A stretch of DNA of 64,000 nucleotides, from assembly GCF_009911795.1 (NCBI RefSeq), contig NZ_CP047898.1, positions 2,294,001 to 2,358,000 of the forward strand, written 5' to 3'. Both the position numbers and the translations under genes were made by a program. Positions within the stretch are counted from its first letter, which is position 1, and each line of letters begins with the position of its first letter. Under the pieces are notes generated by a model. The model did not search any database. It was not told the DNA's origin and worked only from the letters and a program-made list of their open reading frames with translations. Of this stretch, positions 43,754-52,150 are shown one piece after another. This DNA comes from Pseudarthrobacter psychrotolerans (GTDB taxonomy: Bacteria > Actinomycetota > Actinomycetes > Actinomycetales > Micrococcaceae).

Positions 43754-44350
43754 ATGAAAAAAACACTCGCAGCACTCGCACTTGCAGGATCTCTCGCACT
43801 GGTCGGCACCGCGCCGGCCATCGCCGCCAACTACCCGCCCATCCCACCGCAGGCCGCCGTTTCTGACGGCACGGTTGGCCCCGGCGAGCAGTTCGTTTTC
43901 CGCGGCCGTGGCCCCTTCGCTGGGGAATCCCTCACCATCACCGTGACCCCGGGCAACCCTCCCGCATCCCAGGGCAGGTCAGTTGCTGTAAAGATCCCCG
44001 TATTCCAGGCCCAGACCTTCGGCGCTCAGGCGGACGCTCAGGGCAACTTCTCGGTTCCGATCACAATCACCGAAGCCGGCACGTACTTCGTTACCGCCAC
44101 GGGCAACGTTTCGGGTAACACGGTTGGCCCCGTCACGGTTGTTGTGGACCCCAGCTTCGCCAGCAACGGCGCCCCGCTCTCCAACACCGGTGGCGGCGCT
44201 GCACTCGCGAACACCGGAACTGGCCTTGCCAACACCGGTGCTGACTCGGGTCTCATCCTCTGGACTCTGGTGGGCGCAGGCGCACTGGCCGCCGGCGCAG
44301 CCTCCGTGGTTGTTGTACGCCGCCGCGCCAAGAACGAGGTTGCTGCCTAA
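43754..44350 (+). CDS. secreted LAXTG-type wall-anchored surface protein
   Basis: The ATG at 43754 gives a 198-residue protein. A Sec signal (MKKTLAALALAGSLALVGTA, AIA) leads to a beta-sandwich-like body (GEQFVFRGRGPFAGESLTIT). The C-terminus has three successive motifs LSNTGGGA, LANTGTG and LANTGAD, then a membrane helix (LILWTLVGAGALAAGAASVV) and an RRRAK tail. LAXTG is the recognition motif of class E sortases of high-GC Gram-positives. The dense upstream promoter region and strong terminator downstream suggest high expression. Confidence 0.85.
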   Translation: MKKTLAALALAGSLALVGTAPAIAANYPPIPPQAAVSDGTVGPGEQFVFRGRGPFAGESLTITVTPGNPPASQGRSVAVKIPVFQAQTFGAQADAQGNFSVPITITEAGTYFVTATGNVSGNTVGPVTVVVDPSFASNGAPLSNTGGGAALANTGTGLANTGADSGLILWTLVGAGALAAGAASVVVVRRRAKNEVAA

Positions 44351-44374
44351 CAGCTGCACATGCCAAAACACCAA

Positions 44375-44420
44375 AAAGGGTGGGTGGTTCTCCGGGAAAT
44401 CGGAGAACCACCCACCCTTT
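44375..44420 (+). terminator. strong intrinsic terminator
   Basis: AAAGGGTGGGTGGTTCTCCG (44375-44394) pairs perfectly with 44401-44420 around a 6-nt loop, 25 bp after the LAXTG gene. A-rich and T-containing flanks (TGCCAAAA...TTTGGCA) extend it. Confidence 0.92.
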
Positions 44421-44505
44421 GGCATTTAATTCTCGAGGGACTCAACCACCGGGTACAAGCCGCAGGCACCGGCACTGTGGTATCTATTTGATCTATGGGG
44501 AGACA

Positions 44506-44640
44506 TTGGCGCAAGACACCGTGGCAGTGGGATCTGTCCGACCCACTCCCCGCCCGCAGGGAATGCCCTATGTACTGCTCGTGCTACTGGCCTTAGCCGC
44601 GCTGGGAACGGCTGCCATGGCCCTGCTGAGAACCACCTGA
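44506..44640 (+). CDS. small single-pass membrane protein (possible)
   Basis: A TTG at 44506 preceded by GGGGAG could start a 44-residue peptide ending in a transmembrane helix (MPYVLLVLLALAALGTAAMA, LL). It ends 7 bp before the VanZ-like gene, which would fit a coupled leader or small membrane partner. No homologue is recognised. Confidence 0.35.
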   Translation: MAQDTVAVGSVRPTPRPQGMPYVLLVLLALAALGTAAMALLRTT

Positions 44641-44647
44641 GGGTTCA

Positions 44648-45094
44648 TTGAGGCTTCCACGCAATCCGAGGCTCTGGCGCGCGGTCCTATTGGCTATGCT
44701 CGTGCCGCTGGCGTTAGTCGCATTCTGGCCCAGTCCGGTCGACCAACCCGTGCAGGGTCAGCTCGCCAGCGTCTTGGGATTCCTCCACGCCCACGGAATT
44801 CCTGCGTGGTTCAATTACCAATTCGTCGAAGCATCCGCCAATGTAGCGCTTTTCATCCCGCTCGGCTCAGTGGCTGGTTTGGCGTATCCGAAAAAACACC
44901 CGTGGCAGATCGGAATTTTTGGACTGGTAGTCTCCGCTTGCATCGAACTAGGCCAGCTGTTGTTTCTTCACAATAGGTTCGCGAGCCTGCTAGATCTTGT
45001 CACAAACACAGGAGGGGCTGTAATTGGTGCTCTCCTGATCACTACGGCTCTTAAACGACTACAGGCCCGCCGATGGTCAACGGCAGGCCCGTAG
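44648..45094 (+). CDS. VanZ-like membrane protein
   Basis: The 148-residue protein starts at TTG 44648. Four hydrophobic segments and the block NVALFIPLGSVAGLAYPKKH, FGLVVSACIELGQLLF..R..SLLDLVTNTGGAVIG match the VanZ family (N.. .F.PLG, E..Q.....R..D..D...N..G...G). The role is unknown, though VanZ-like proteins often accompany envelope loci. It converges on galU, whose stop lies 24 bp away. Confidence 0.82.
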   Translation: MRLPRNPRLWRAVLLAMLVPLALVAFWPSPVDQPVQGQLASVLGFLHAHGIPAWFNYQFVEASANVALFIPLGSVAGLAYPKKHPWQIGIFGLVVSACIELGQLLFLHNRFASLLDLVTNTGGAVIGALLITTALKRLQARRWSTAGP

Positions 45095-45117
45095 GGCGTT
45101 CACAAGAGGCATCAGAG

Positions 45118-46008
45118 TTAGCTGACGAAGGCCTTCAGCCAGCTCTTCAAGTCCTCGCCGAACTCCACGCGCTCGGAAGCCAGCGTAATGACTGCCTTGA
45201 GGTAGCTCAGCTTGTCGCCGGTGTCGTAGCGGCGGCCCTTGAAGACCACGCCGTACACGCCCGAGCCTTCGCCCTCACCGGCTGCAAGGGTCTGGAGGGC
45301 ATCGGTCAGCTGGATCTCTCCGCCGCGGCCAGGCTCCGTTTTCTCCAGGACGCCGAACACCGACGGGTGCAGCACGTACCGGCCGATCACGGCCAAGTTG
45401 GACGGAGCCTCGCCTACAGCCGGCTTCTCCACCAAGCTGTTGACGCGAACAAAGTCCTCGCCCTCGATGGCAGCGATGTCAGCACAGCCGTACGCGCTGA
45501 TTTCAGAAGGATCCACCTCGATCAGCGCGATGACCGAACCGCCGGTCTTCAGCTGAACCTCCATCATGTTGGTGAGCAGGGTCTCGGCCTCATCGATGAG
45601 GTCGTCACCCAACAACACAGCGAACGGCTCGTCGCCCACGTGCTGACTAGCGCACAGGACAGCGTGGCCCAAGCCCTTGGGCTCGCCCTGGCGGACGTAG
45701 TGGATAGGGCCCAGGTCGGACGCCTGCTGTACCAAGTCCAGGCGGCCCTGATCGCCATTCAGTTCCAGCGCACGCTCCAGCCCCGGTTCACGGTCAAAGT
45801 GGTCTTCAAGAGCGCGCTTATTGCGCCCCGTGATCATCAGCAAATCAGTCAAGCCCGCGTTGACCGCTTCCTCGACGACGTACTGGATCGCAGGACGGTC
45901 CACGACCGGCAGCATTTCCTTCGGCATGGCCTTGGTGGCGGGCAGGAAGCGAGTCCCCAGACCGGCAGCAGGAATGACGGCTTTAGTAATTGATTTCCCC
46001 ATTGTCAT
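45118..46008 (-). CDS. galU: UTP-glucose-1-phosphate uridylyltransferase
   Basis: This 296-residue protein has the nucleotidyltransferase signature VIPAAGLGTRFLPATKAMPK, EMLPVVDRPAIQYVVEEAV, GLGHAVLCAS, FAVLLGDDLIDE and the EIQLTDAL and YDTGDKLSYLKAVI blocks of GalU. It makes UDP-glucose for the neighbouring polysaccharide pathway and for trehalose/glycogen. The start could be the second Met (MGKSITKAV). It ends the capsule region and is convergent with the VanZ-like gene. Confidence 0.96.
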   Translation of the reverse strand: MTMGKSITKAVIPAAGLGTRFLPATKAMPKEMLPVVDRPAIQYVVEEAVNAGLTDLLMITGRNKRALEDHFDREPGLERALELNGDQGRLDLVQQASDLGPIHYVRQGEPKGLGHAVLCASQHVGDEPFAVLLGDDLIDEAETLLTNMMEVQLKTGGSVIALIEVDPSEISAYGCADIAAIEGEDFVRVNSLVEKPAVGEAPSNLAVIGRYVLHPSVFGVLEKTEPGRGGEIQLTDALQTLAAGEGEGSGVYGVVFKGRRYDTGDKLSYLKAVITLASERVEFGEDLKSWLKAFVS

Positions 46009-46060
46009 AGGTGAACCTTACAAATCGTTCCCTAGAAAGTGCAATTGGTTTCGATGATTA

Positions 46061-46080
46061 CTGACAGGCTCAATCACCGG
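46061..46080. repeat. palindromic-repeat half unit supplying the stop of the hydratase gene
   Basis: CTGACAGGCTCAATCACCGG on the plus strand is the dispersed repeat (CCGGTGATTGAGCCTGTC on the minus strand). The stop TGA of the enoyl-CoA hydratase (46074-46076) lies within it. Confidence 0.7.
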
Positions 46081-46856
46081 CCTGTGAAGACAGGCGCCCG
46101 CTTCTCTTGGAAAGCCCGGAAGCCCTCGGCGTAGTCCGCGCTCTTGCAGAGCCGTGCCTGCTCGGCGTTTTCCTCCGCCATGGCGTCCCATAGGCCCAGC
46201 CGCTGGTCCCGGATGTGCCCAACGAGCTCCTTGCTCGCCGTGAACGCGCCCGTGGCACCAGCGGCAACCTTCGACACAATTTCCCTGGCGTTGTCTAACA
46301 ATTCACCCGCCGGCATGGCCCGGCTGAACATCCCCTGCGCCACGGCCTCCGTCCCGGAGATGAGTTCGGCTGTGTAGATCAGGTCCAGCGTCCGGTGCAT
46401 GCCCAGCCGCTCGGTGAAGTACCAGTGACCGCCCGAATCCAACGTTGCGCCCAACTTGGCGAACGGTGAGCCGAACTTGGCGTTCTCCGCCACGTACACC
46501 ACGTCCGTGGCCAACAACAGGCCCAGCCCCACACCCAGGCACGCGCCCTGCGCCGCGGCGAACGTCGGTGCCGGGAACGCGCTCATCTTCTTCAGCAGCG
46601 GCTGCACCAGCCCGCCCAGGTACGCTTCGGCGTCGTCCGTCTCCGGCGTCACGGCCGAAATGTCACGGCCCGCGCAGAAGGCGCGGCCTTCTCCCCTGAG
46701 CAGCAGCGCCCGCACTTCACCGCGCGAGGTGGCGGCAGCGGCGTCGTCGTACGCCTGTGTTAAATCAGCGAGCGCCTGCTCGTCGAGGGAGTTCAGCTTG
46801 TAGGGCGCGTCCAGAACCACTTCGGCGACGTTGTTGGCGATGGAGAGGGAGATCAT
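46074..46856 (-). CDS. enoyl-CoA hydratase/isomerase of the paa operon
   Basis: This 260-residue crotonase-fold protein has LLLRGEGRAFCAGRDISAVT (oxyanion-hole block), QGACLGVGLGLLLATDVVYV and AKFGSPFAKLGATLDSGGHW. It follows paaE by 7 bp, so it is the last gene of the operon. The family includes PaaG (ring-epoxide isomerase) and PaaF hydratase; sequence alone does not decide between them. Confidence 0.85.
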   Translation of the reverse strand: MISLSIANNVAEVVLDAPYKLNSLDEQALADLTQAYDDAAAATSRGEVRALLLRGEGRAFCAGRDISAVTPETDDAEAYLGGLVQPLLKKMSAFPAPTFAAAQGACLGVGLGLLLATDVVYVAENAKFGSPFAKLGATLDSGGHWYFTERLGMHRTLDLIYTAELISGTEAVAQGMFSRAMPAGELLDNAREIVSKVAAGATGAFTASKELVGHIRDQRLGLWDAMAEENAEQARLCKSADYAEGFRAFQEKRAPVFTGR

Positions 46857-46863
46857 GGGTTCC

Positions 46864-48105
46864 TTAAACGTCGAAGTCGACTGTTACTTCTTTGCTGGTG
46901 GGGTGGGACTGGCAGGTCAGGACGTACCCCTTGTCCAGTTCATCCTGCTCCAGCGCGTAGTTTTCGTCCATGGTCACGGTGCCGGTGACCAGTTTGGCGC
47001 GGCACGTGCCGCACACTCCCCCGGCGCACGCGAACGGCACATCCGCCCGGACCCGCAGCGCCGCGTTCAGGATGGACTCACGGGCGTGCGTGGGGCTGGC
47101 CACCTCGCCCTGCAGGCCGTCCAGCTTGAACGTGATCCTGTACGTCTCCTTGGACTCGTCCACCACCACGGGACGGCCGGCGTTCCCTTCCGGCCGGTCC
47201 GGCTTGCCCGACGTGAACAGCTCGAACCGCACATGCTCCGGCTTCACCCCGCGCTCGGCCAGGGTGTCCCGGCACAGCTGCACCAGCTCAAACGGCCCGC
47301 ACAGGAACCACTCGTCCACATCGTCCGCGTGGATGGCGGTGCCCAGCAACTGCCGGAGCTTCCCGGCGTCGATCCGACCACTGAGCAGCGGCGCGATGCG
47401 CTGCTCGCGGGACAGCACGTGGTGGATGGCCAGCCGCTGCGGGTACTTGTCCTTCAGGTCCGCCAGCTCCTCCAGGAACATCACGTCCATGGCGGCCTTG
47501 TTGGCGTAGATCAGGTCAAAGCGCGTCTCCGGGTTGGCCGCCAGCAACGTGCGGGCGATCGCGATCACCGGGGTGATGCCGCTCCCCGCCGCGATGGCCA
47601 CAAAGGTGCCCGCACCCTGGGAGGCGGCCTCCCCCGCCAGCTCCTCCGGGTGGTTCATGGAGTTCATGACGTTCTGCTCCACGGCCTTGCCGTCCCGGCC
47701 GTGCTTGGACACAAACGCGCCCATGGGGCTCATGACGTCCAGGGTGTCCCCCGCCTTCAGCTCCGCGTTGGCCCACGTGGAAAACAGCCCGCCCAGGTCC
47801 TGCTTCACGGCCACCCGGATCTCGCTGCTGCCGTCCGGGAAGCTGCGCGGCTCGGCGCAGATGGAGTAACTGCGGCGCACCTCATGCGGTTCGCCGTTCT
47901 CATCCTGCAGCGTGGTGCGCAGGGCCACGTACTGGCCGGGCAGGTAGTCGAACTGGCCGGCGAGCTCTTGCGGGACGCCGAAAGTCACCTCGATGGCATC
48001 CTCGGTCAGCCGGCGCACCTCCGCGACGGTGAGGGTGTGAAAGGACGGACGACGGCGGCCGCTGGCTAGCGCCGATTCGGCGGCGGTCTGGCGCACAACA
48101 GGCAT
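46864..48105 (-). CDS. paaE: phenylacetyl-CoA epoxidase reductase subunit
   Basis: This 413-residue protein joins an FAD/NAD(P)H oxidoreductase module (FDYLPGQYVALRTTLQ, RRSYSICAEP, VAIAAGSGITPVIAIARTLL) to a C-terminal plant-type [2Fe-2S] ferredoxin with CAGGVCGTCRAKL and the final Cys in VLTCQSHP. It feeds electrons to the di-iron PaaABC epoxidase. It starts 9 bp after the paaD stop. Confidence 0.96.
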   Translation of the reverse strand: MPVVRQTAAESALASGRRRPSFHTLTVAEVRRLTEDAIEVTFGVPQELAGQFDYLPGQYVALRTTLQDENGEPHEVRRSYSICAEPRSFPDGSSEIRVAVKQDLGGLFSTWANAELKAGDTLDVMSPMGAFVSKHGRDGKAVEQNVMNSMNHPEELAGEAASQGAGTFVAIAAGSGITPVIAIARTLLAANPETRFDLIYANKAAMDVMFLEELADLKDKYPQRLAIHHVLSREQRIAPLLSGRIDAGKLRQLLGTAIHADDVDEWFLCGPFELVQLCRDTLAERGVKPEHVRFELFTSGKPDRPEGNAGRPVVVDESKETYRITFKLDGLQGEVASPTHARESILNAALRVRADVPFACAGGVCGTCRAKLVTGTVTMDENYALEQDELDKGYVLTCQSHPTSKEVTVDFDV

Positions 48106-48114
48106 GGGGCTTCC

Positions 48115-48666
48115 TTACAGGACTTTGAAGTAGTCGAACGGTTCCAGGCAGTCCTTGCAGACGTACAGCGCCTTGCAGGACGTGGAGCCGAACCGGGTGA
48201 GCTCCTTGGTGTTCAGGCTGGAGCACTGCGGGCATTTCACGGCCATTTTGAGCCTGATGGGGCCGCTGTGACCGCCGGCTGCTGCCATGCCCGACGGCGG
48301 CGCGATGCCGTACTCCCGCAGCTTCGCCTTCCCCGCCTCGGTCATCCAGTCCGTGGTCCAGGCCGGGGCGAGCACCAAGTCCACATCCGTGGCTTTGTAG
48401 CCTTCCTTGGCGAAGGCTTTTTTCAGGTCGTCGCGGATGGCGTCCATGGCCGGGCAGCCCGAGTAGGTGGGCGTGATGGTGACCCGGACCGTTTGTTCCG
48501 CCGTGTTGTGTTCCTGCGTCACTTGGACGTCCCGGAGGATGCCGAGGTCCTCGATGGTGAGCACCGGGATTTCCGGATCGCAGACCGTGGCGGCGATGTC
48601 CCACGCCTGCTGCTGTTGTGTCTGCTCGTGCGTCTGCTCCGGCGCAGCGGTGGCCACGGCGGTCAC
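48115..48666 (-). CDS. paaD: phenylacetyl-CoA epoxidase maturation protein
   Basis: The 183-residue protein combines a DUF59/MIP18-type domain (VCDPEIPVLTIEDLGILRDV, TPTYSGCPAMDAIRDDLKKA) with a C-terminal zinc-ribbon (KCPQCSSLNTKELTRFGSTS, CKALYVCKDCLEPFDYFKV) typical of PaaD. It is thought to assist iron-sulfur cluster assembly. Its ATG overlaps the paaC stop (ATGA). Confidence 0.93.
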   Translation of the reverse strand: MTAVATAAPEQTHEQTQQQQAWDIAATVCDPEIPVLTIEDLGILRDVQVTQEHNTAEQTVRVTITPTYSGCPAMDAIRDDLKKAFAKEGYKATDVDLVLAPAWTTDWMTEAGKAKLREYGIAPPSGMAAAGGHSGPIRLKMAVKCPQCSSLNTKELTRFGSTSCKALYVCKDCLEPFDYFKVL

Positions 48667-49514
48667 CAGCTTGCTCCGGGGTACTCGCGCGCCAGGACCT
48701 GCATCTCCGCGAGGAGGTAGCCCAGGTGCTCGGAGTGCTGGCCATGCCGTCCGCCGCCCGGGGCAGCCGGGACGTCCGGCGCCTCCAGCTCGGCTTCCGC
48801 GAGGATCTCCCCGGTCAGGCGGTCAAAGTCGGCTTTCAGCGTTGAAGGCTCGACGGCGGCGCCCGTTTCAGCCAGGCGCGCGGTCAGCTCGTCGTCCGCG
48901 AAGAGCTCGGCGACGTAGGGCCACATCTGCTTCAGGCCCTGGATCATCCGGGTCCGGGATTCCTCGGTGCCGCCGGCCAGGCGCAGGACCCACTGGGCGC
49001 TGTGGTCCCGGTGGTAGTCCACTTCCTTCACGGCCTTGGCGGCGATGGCGGCCAGGGTGGCGTCGCTCGACTGGGTGAGCCGGCGGTAGAGCTCGAACTG
49101 GTAGTAGCTCACGATGAACTGCCGGGCGATGGTGGCCGCGAAATCGCCGTTGGGCTGCTCAAAGATGGCGGCCGACCGGAACTCGTGCTCGCGCCGGAAG
49201 TACGCAAGCTCGTCCTCGGTCTTGTCCGAGGCGCCGCCCGCGTAGGTCAGGAAGCTCCGTGCATGGCCCAGCTGGTCCAGGGCGATGTTGCCCAGCGCCA
49301 CGTCCTCCTCCAGCTCGGGACCGCGGGAGATCCAGTGGCCCAGGCGCTGGGCGAGGATCAAGCCGTCGTCCCCCAGGCGCAGCGCATACTCGGCCACGTC
49401 CTCGGTGGGCTTGGCCAGGCCGGTGCGGACCTCCAGGGCGATGTCCTCGGGGCGGAGCGCATTGCCAGGGGTGATGCGGGTGGCGGATTCCCCGCCCATA
49501 GGTACGGCGTTCAC
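48663..49514 (-). CDS. paaC: phenylacetyl-CoA epoxidase structural subunit
   Basis: This 283-residue ferritin-like protein has GLILAQRLGHWISRGPELEE, DVALGNIALDQLGHARSFLT and VKEVDYHRDHSAQWVLRLAG. PaaC forms the catalytic core heterodimer with PaaA but lacks the di-iron ligands. Four-base overlaps with paaB and paaD indicate tight coupling. Confidence 0.95.
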   Translation of the reverse strand: MNAVPMGGESATRITPGNALRPEDIALEVRTGLAKPTEDVAEYALRLGDDGLILAQRLGHWISRGPELEEDVALGNIALDQLGHARSFLTYAGGASDKTEDELAYFRREHEFRSAAIFEQPNGDFAATIARQFIVSYYQFELYRRLTQSSDATLAAIAAKAVKEVDYHRDHSAQWVLRLAGGTEESRTRMIQGLKQMWPYVAELFADDELTARLAETGAAVEPSTLKADFDRLTGEILAEAELEAPDVPAAPGGGRHGQHSEHLGYLLAEMQVLAREYPGASW

Positions 49515-49921
49515 AGGTGCTTCACCCCTTCGCTCTTGGTGTAGTACGTGGCGTGCCGGTAGTCCTTGCCCTGCGGGGACTCGAAGAAGGAGCCCTTGGC
49601 GTCGGGATCGCTGGCGGCGATGGCATCGGCCGGGACCACCCAGATGGATACACCCTCGTTGCGGCGGGTGTAGAGGTCGCGGGCGTTGCGGAGGGCCATG
49701 GCAGCGTCCGGCGCGTGCAGCGACCCGGCATGGACGTGGGACAGGCCGCGGCTGGACCGGACGAAGACCTCCCAGAGGCCCCAGGCGTTGCGGTCGGTGG
49801 TTGCCACTGGGGAGTCGCCGACCCCCGGCCGTGGGCCCACGGCCGCAGGGTTCCCTGGACGAGCTTGCGAGTCTAGGGAGCGGCCGGGGACTTGCGAGGT
49901 TGGGGAGTCGGTGGGGATCAT
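49511..49921 (-). CDS. paaB: phenylacetyl-CoA epoxidase subunit PaaB with N-terminal extension
   Basis: The conserved PaaB domain is [60 protein letters not shown]. It is preceded by about 42 extra residues ([20 protein letters not shown]...), whereas PaaB is normally about 95 residues. The extension is encoded by a repeat-like stretch with an 18-bp perfect palindrome (GGCCGTGGGCCCACGGCC, 49827-49844). Its ATG overlaps the paaA stop, so the coupled start retains the extension; an internal start (GTGGCAACCACC) would give the normal size. Confidence 0.92.
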   Translation of the reverse strand: MIPTDSPTSQVPGRSLDSQARPGNPAAVGPRPGVGDSPVATTDRNAWGLWEVFVRSSRGLSHVHAGSLHAPDAAMALRNARDLYTRRNEGVSIWVVPADAIAASDPDAKGSFFESPQGKDYRHATYYTKSEGVKHL

Positions 49922-50925
49922 GCTGCGTATTCCTTTGTCTTCAGTGACTGTTTTGCTGCATACGCCGCGGCTGCCTCGCGGACCCAGGCGCCGTCGTCGT
50001 GCGCTTCCCTCCGGCGCTCGAGGCGCTGGGCGTTGCAGGGGCCGCGGCCGGCGAGGACTTCGTGGAATTCATTCCAGTCCAGCGGGCCGTGTTCCCACTT
50101 TTTGGTGTCCTCGTTGAAGCGGATCTCGCTGTCCGGGAGGGTGAGGCCCAGTACGCGGACCTGTTCCACCATCATTCCCACGAAGCGGCTGCGGAGTTCG
50201 TCGTTGCTGAAGCGCTTGATGTTCCAGGCCATGGACTGCTTGGAATTGGGCGAATCGTCGTCCGGCGGGCCGAACATCATCAGCGCCGGGGCGTACCAGC
50301 GGTTCACGGAGTCCTGGGCCATCTGCTTCTGCTCCGGGGTGCCGTGGGCGAGTTCCAGCAGGATCTCGAAGCCCTGGCGCTGGTGGAACGATTCTTCCTT
50401 GCAGACGCGCACCATGGCGCGGCCGTAGGGGCCGTAGGAGGCGCGGCACAGCGGCACCTGGTTGCAGATGGCGGCGCCGTCCACCAGCCAGCCAATGGCA
50501 CCCATGTCCGCCCAGGTCCGGGCCGGGTAGTTGAAGATGCTGGAGTAGCGGGCCTTGCCGGCGATGAGATCCGCAGTCATCTTGTCCCTGCTTTGGCCGA
50601 GCGTCTCCGCGGCCGAGTACAGGTAGAGCCCGTGGCCGGCCTCGTCCTGGACCTTGGCCATCAGGATGGCCTTGCGCTTCAGGCTCGGGGCGCGGGAAAT
50701 CCAGTTGGCTTCCGGCTGCATCCCGATGATCTCCGAGTGCGCGTGCTGGGAAATCTGGCGCAGGAGGGTCTTGCGGTAGGCGTCCGGCATCCAGTCTTTT
50801 GGTTCAATACGGGAGTCGTCGGCGATCACGCGGTCAAAGTTGGCCTGGCCGGCCGCGTCTTGGCGGTCCTTGGCCTGGCTGTCCTTGGCTTGGCTGTCCG
50901 CGTCGCGCGGGGCGTTGGCTTCCAT
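49918..50925 (-). CDS. paaA: phenylacetyl-CoA epoxidase catalytic subunit
   Basis: The 335-residue protein carries the di-iron carboxylate motifs in [39 protein letters not shown] and [20 protein letters not shown]. It is first in the paaABCDE operon and epoxidises phenylacetyl-CoA. The N-terminus has a short repeated [10 protein letters not shown] segment. A TetR-type operator-like element lies about 45 bp upstream. Confidence 0.97.
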   Translation of the reverse strand: MEANAPRDADSQAKDSQAKDRQDAAGQANFDRVIADDSRIEPKDWMPDAYRKTLLRQISQHAHSEIIGMQPEANWISRAPSLKRKAILMAKVQDEAGHGLYLYSAAETLGQSRDKMTADLIAGKARYSSIFNYPARTWADMGAIGWLVDGAAICNQVPLCRASYGPYGRAMVRVCKEESFHQRQGFEILLELAHGTPEQKQMAQDSVNRWYAPALMMFGPPDDDSPNSKQSMAWNIKRFSNDELRSRFVGMMVEQVRVLGLTLPDSEIRFNEDTKKWEHGPLDWNEFHEVLAGRGPCNAQRLERRREAHDDGAWVREAAAAYAAKQSLKTKEYAA

Positions 50926-50968
50926 GGTTGCTCCTATGCACCTGCCTGGATCGGTTCGATTTATTTAC

Positions 50969-50982
50969 CGACCGTTCGTTCA
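50969..50982. promoter_or_regulatory. possible PaaR (TetR-type) operator upstream of paaA
   Basis: CGACCGTTCGTTCA, read on the minus strand as TGAACGAACGGTCG, agrees with the described PaaR pattern CNAACGNNCGTTNG at 8 of 10 fixed positions. It lies in the paaA leader. Phenylacetyl-CoA-responsive repression is the expected regulation; no paaR gene is in the window. Confidence 0.4.
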
Positions 50983-51123
50983 GGATATGCGGAGGTGCGG
51001 GAGGGCGTCAAGGAGGGGGCCCGCTCCCACCTGCCCCCGACGCTCTCTCGCCGGGCGGCGACGCGAATATCCCTTGTCGACTCGGATATGCTCTGACGCG
51101 GCCCGTATTTCGTGCGCGTCTAT

Positions 51124-51285
51124 CTAGCCCTTTCCGCGCTGAAGGGCCGCCACCAACACACTTCCGCACACAGTCCAGGTGGTGATCTGCTCCGGTTCTC
51201 CTGTATCCGCGTTGCGAATTCCCGCTTTCAGCGATGTCGCAGTTCGGGAGGGTTTCTTCTTCGGTTCCAGATCTTCGTATTTCAT
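51124..51285 (-). CDS. 53-residue ORF coupled to AbiEi-type gene
   Basis: The ATG at 51285 overlaps the AbiEi stop by 4 bases (ATGA). The peptide reads MKYEDLEPKKKPSRTATSLK, AGIRNADTGEPEQITTWTVC, GSVLVAALQRGKG. The AbiEii toxin, normally about 300 residues, is expected at this place, but no nucleotidyltransferase motif appears. It is either the truncated start of a toxin gene or an unrelated small partner. Confidence 0.45.
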   Translation of the reverse strand: MKYEDLEPKKKPSRTATSLKAGIRNADTGEPEQITTWTVCGSVLVAALQRGKG

Positions 51286-51827
51286 CGCCGCCCCATGTTT
51301 TGCAATTCAGTGCGCAGTTTTCGTGCCTGGCTTTCCACCAGAAGGTCCTTACGTACGGCCGTGTCGACGGCTTGCCGTGCGAGGTCAAGACGCATCCCAT
51401 TCTCGGCAGCCCGCCTAATAGCCTGCGGGATGCTCACAACGGGAAGGCCTCGGTGGTAATCAACCTCGACCCGCCCTTTATGAAGACGAAAAACCGGCCT
51501 GCCCTGACGGCGGACGCGAACGCCAGGAGAAACGACGACGTGAATGACTCGCGGATTGACGTCGCACAGGTCCAACATCGCCAAAACAGTTTCCCCGTCC
51601 AGCGCAGCTCCCTGCCCCGCCCAGAGCAGGGCCAACCGGAGCTCGGTAGTGTCATCCGTGGGAAGGTCCGGGAACCGGTAGATGCCATGCAACTCGTGGA
51701 CGAGCCGACCCTTGTATGCCATTTGAGGCAGCTCTTTTGGGTCCATCCCAACAGCGGTGGCATCATCGGGAACAATAAAGCCGCCCTTGTCCATGGCAAT
51801 CTCTCGCAGCTCACTGACCATCGTCAT
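51282..51827 (-). CDS. AbiEi-type (type IV) antitoxin
   Basis: This 181-residue protein has an N-terminal winged helix (LREIAMDKGGFIVPDDATAV, GMDPKELPQMAYKGRLVHEL, HGIYRFPDLP) typical of AbiEi and a C-terminal domain (HVVVSPGVRVRRQGRPVFRL, GLPVVSIPQAIRRAAENGMR) that binds or counteracts the toxin. A 15-bp perfect inverted repeat lies immediately upstream and probably serves as autorepression site. The cognate AbiEii toxin is missing. Confidence 0.8.
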   Translation of the reverse strand: MTMVSELREIAMDKGGFIVPDDATAVGMDPKELPQMAYKGRLVHELHGIYRFPDLPTDDTTELRLALLWAGQGAALDGETVLAMLDLCDVNPRVIHVVVSPGVRVRRQGRPVFRLHKGRVEVDYHRGLPVVSIPQAIRRAAENGMRLDLARQAVDTAVRKDLLVESQARKLRTELQNMGRR

Positions 51828-51861
51828 GCCAAAAGTATAGCCGATTGGCTATACTTTTGGC
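51828..51861. promoter_or_regulatory. 15-bp inverted-repeat operator of the AbiEi gene
   Basis: GCCAAAAGTATAGCC (51828-51842) and GGCTATACTTTTGGC (51847-51861) are exact reverse complements separated by GATT. The repeat begins one base upstream of the start codon and overlaps TATAC/TATAG hexamers usable as -10 elements, the position expected for AbiEi autorepression. Confidence 0.75.
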
Positions 51862-52150
51862 AGAATTTCACATCTCTGGGGCCAGCCGTGGCGATTTCAT
51901 CCTCGACTGCCGGCCTGAAGGCTAGGCGCCGGACTCCCGCTAACGGCCCGGGCCATCTCCCCCAGCCGCCCTGAGGGCCGATCACCGCTGGTGACTGCCG
52001 CCGTCGGACGTTCCTCCCCACCTCCTCCGCCGGGGACACGCAAAAGCCCGGCGTGTCCCGGGATATGCGGCGGTTTCCTGGAGGGCAACTGGGCAGGAGC
52101 GTCATGGTCTCGACGGGCTCCACCACCGCGGCGGCTACTAGAATTGCCTC
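51862..52150. other. intergenic stretch with a copy of the fic 3' end
   Basis: 51896-51932 (TTCATCCTCGACTGCCGGCC...) is identical to 54699-54735, the last codons and stop of the fic gene. A further block at about 51993-52018 (TGCCGCCGTCGGACGTTCCT) matches the region downstream of fic (54775-54799). A palindromic-repeat half unit (GGTCTCGACGGGCTCCACCA, 52107-52126) follows. The remainder shows no gene. Confidence 0.7.

Noticed and set aside
46831..48069. 412-residue plus-strand ORF opposite paaE, and a 749-residue one opposite ppsA (60710-62959)
   Set aside because: Both are His/Gly/Val/Gln-rich third-position shadows of well-identified genes.
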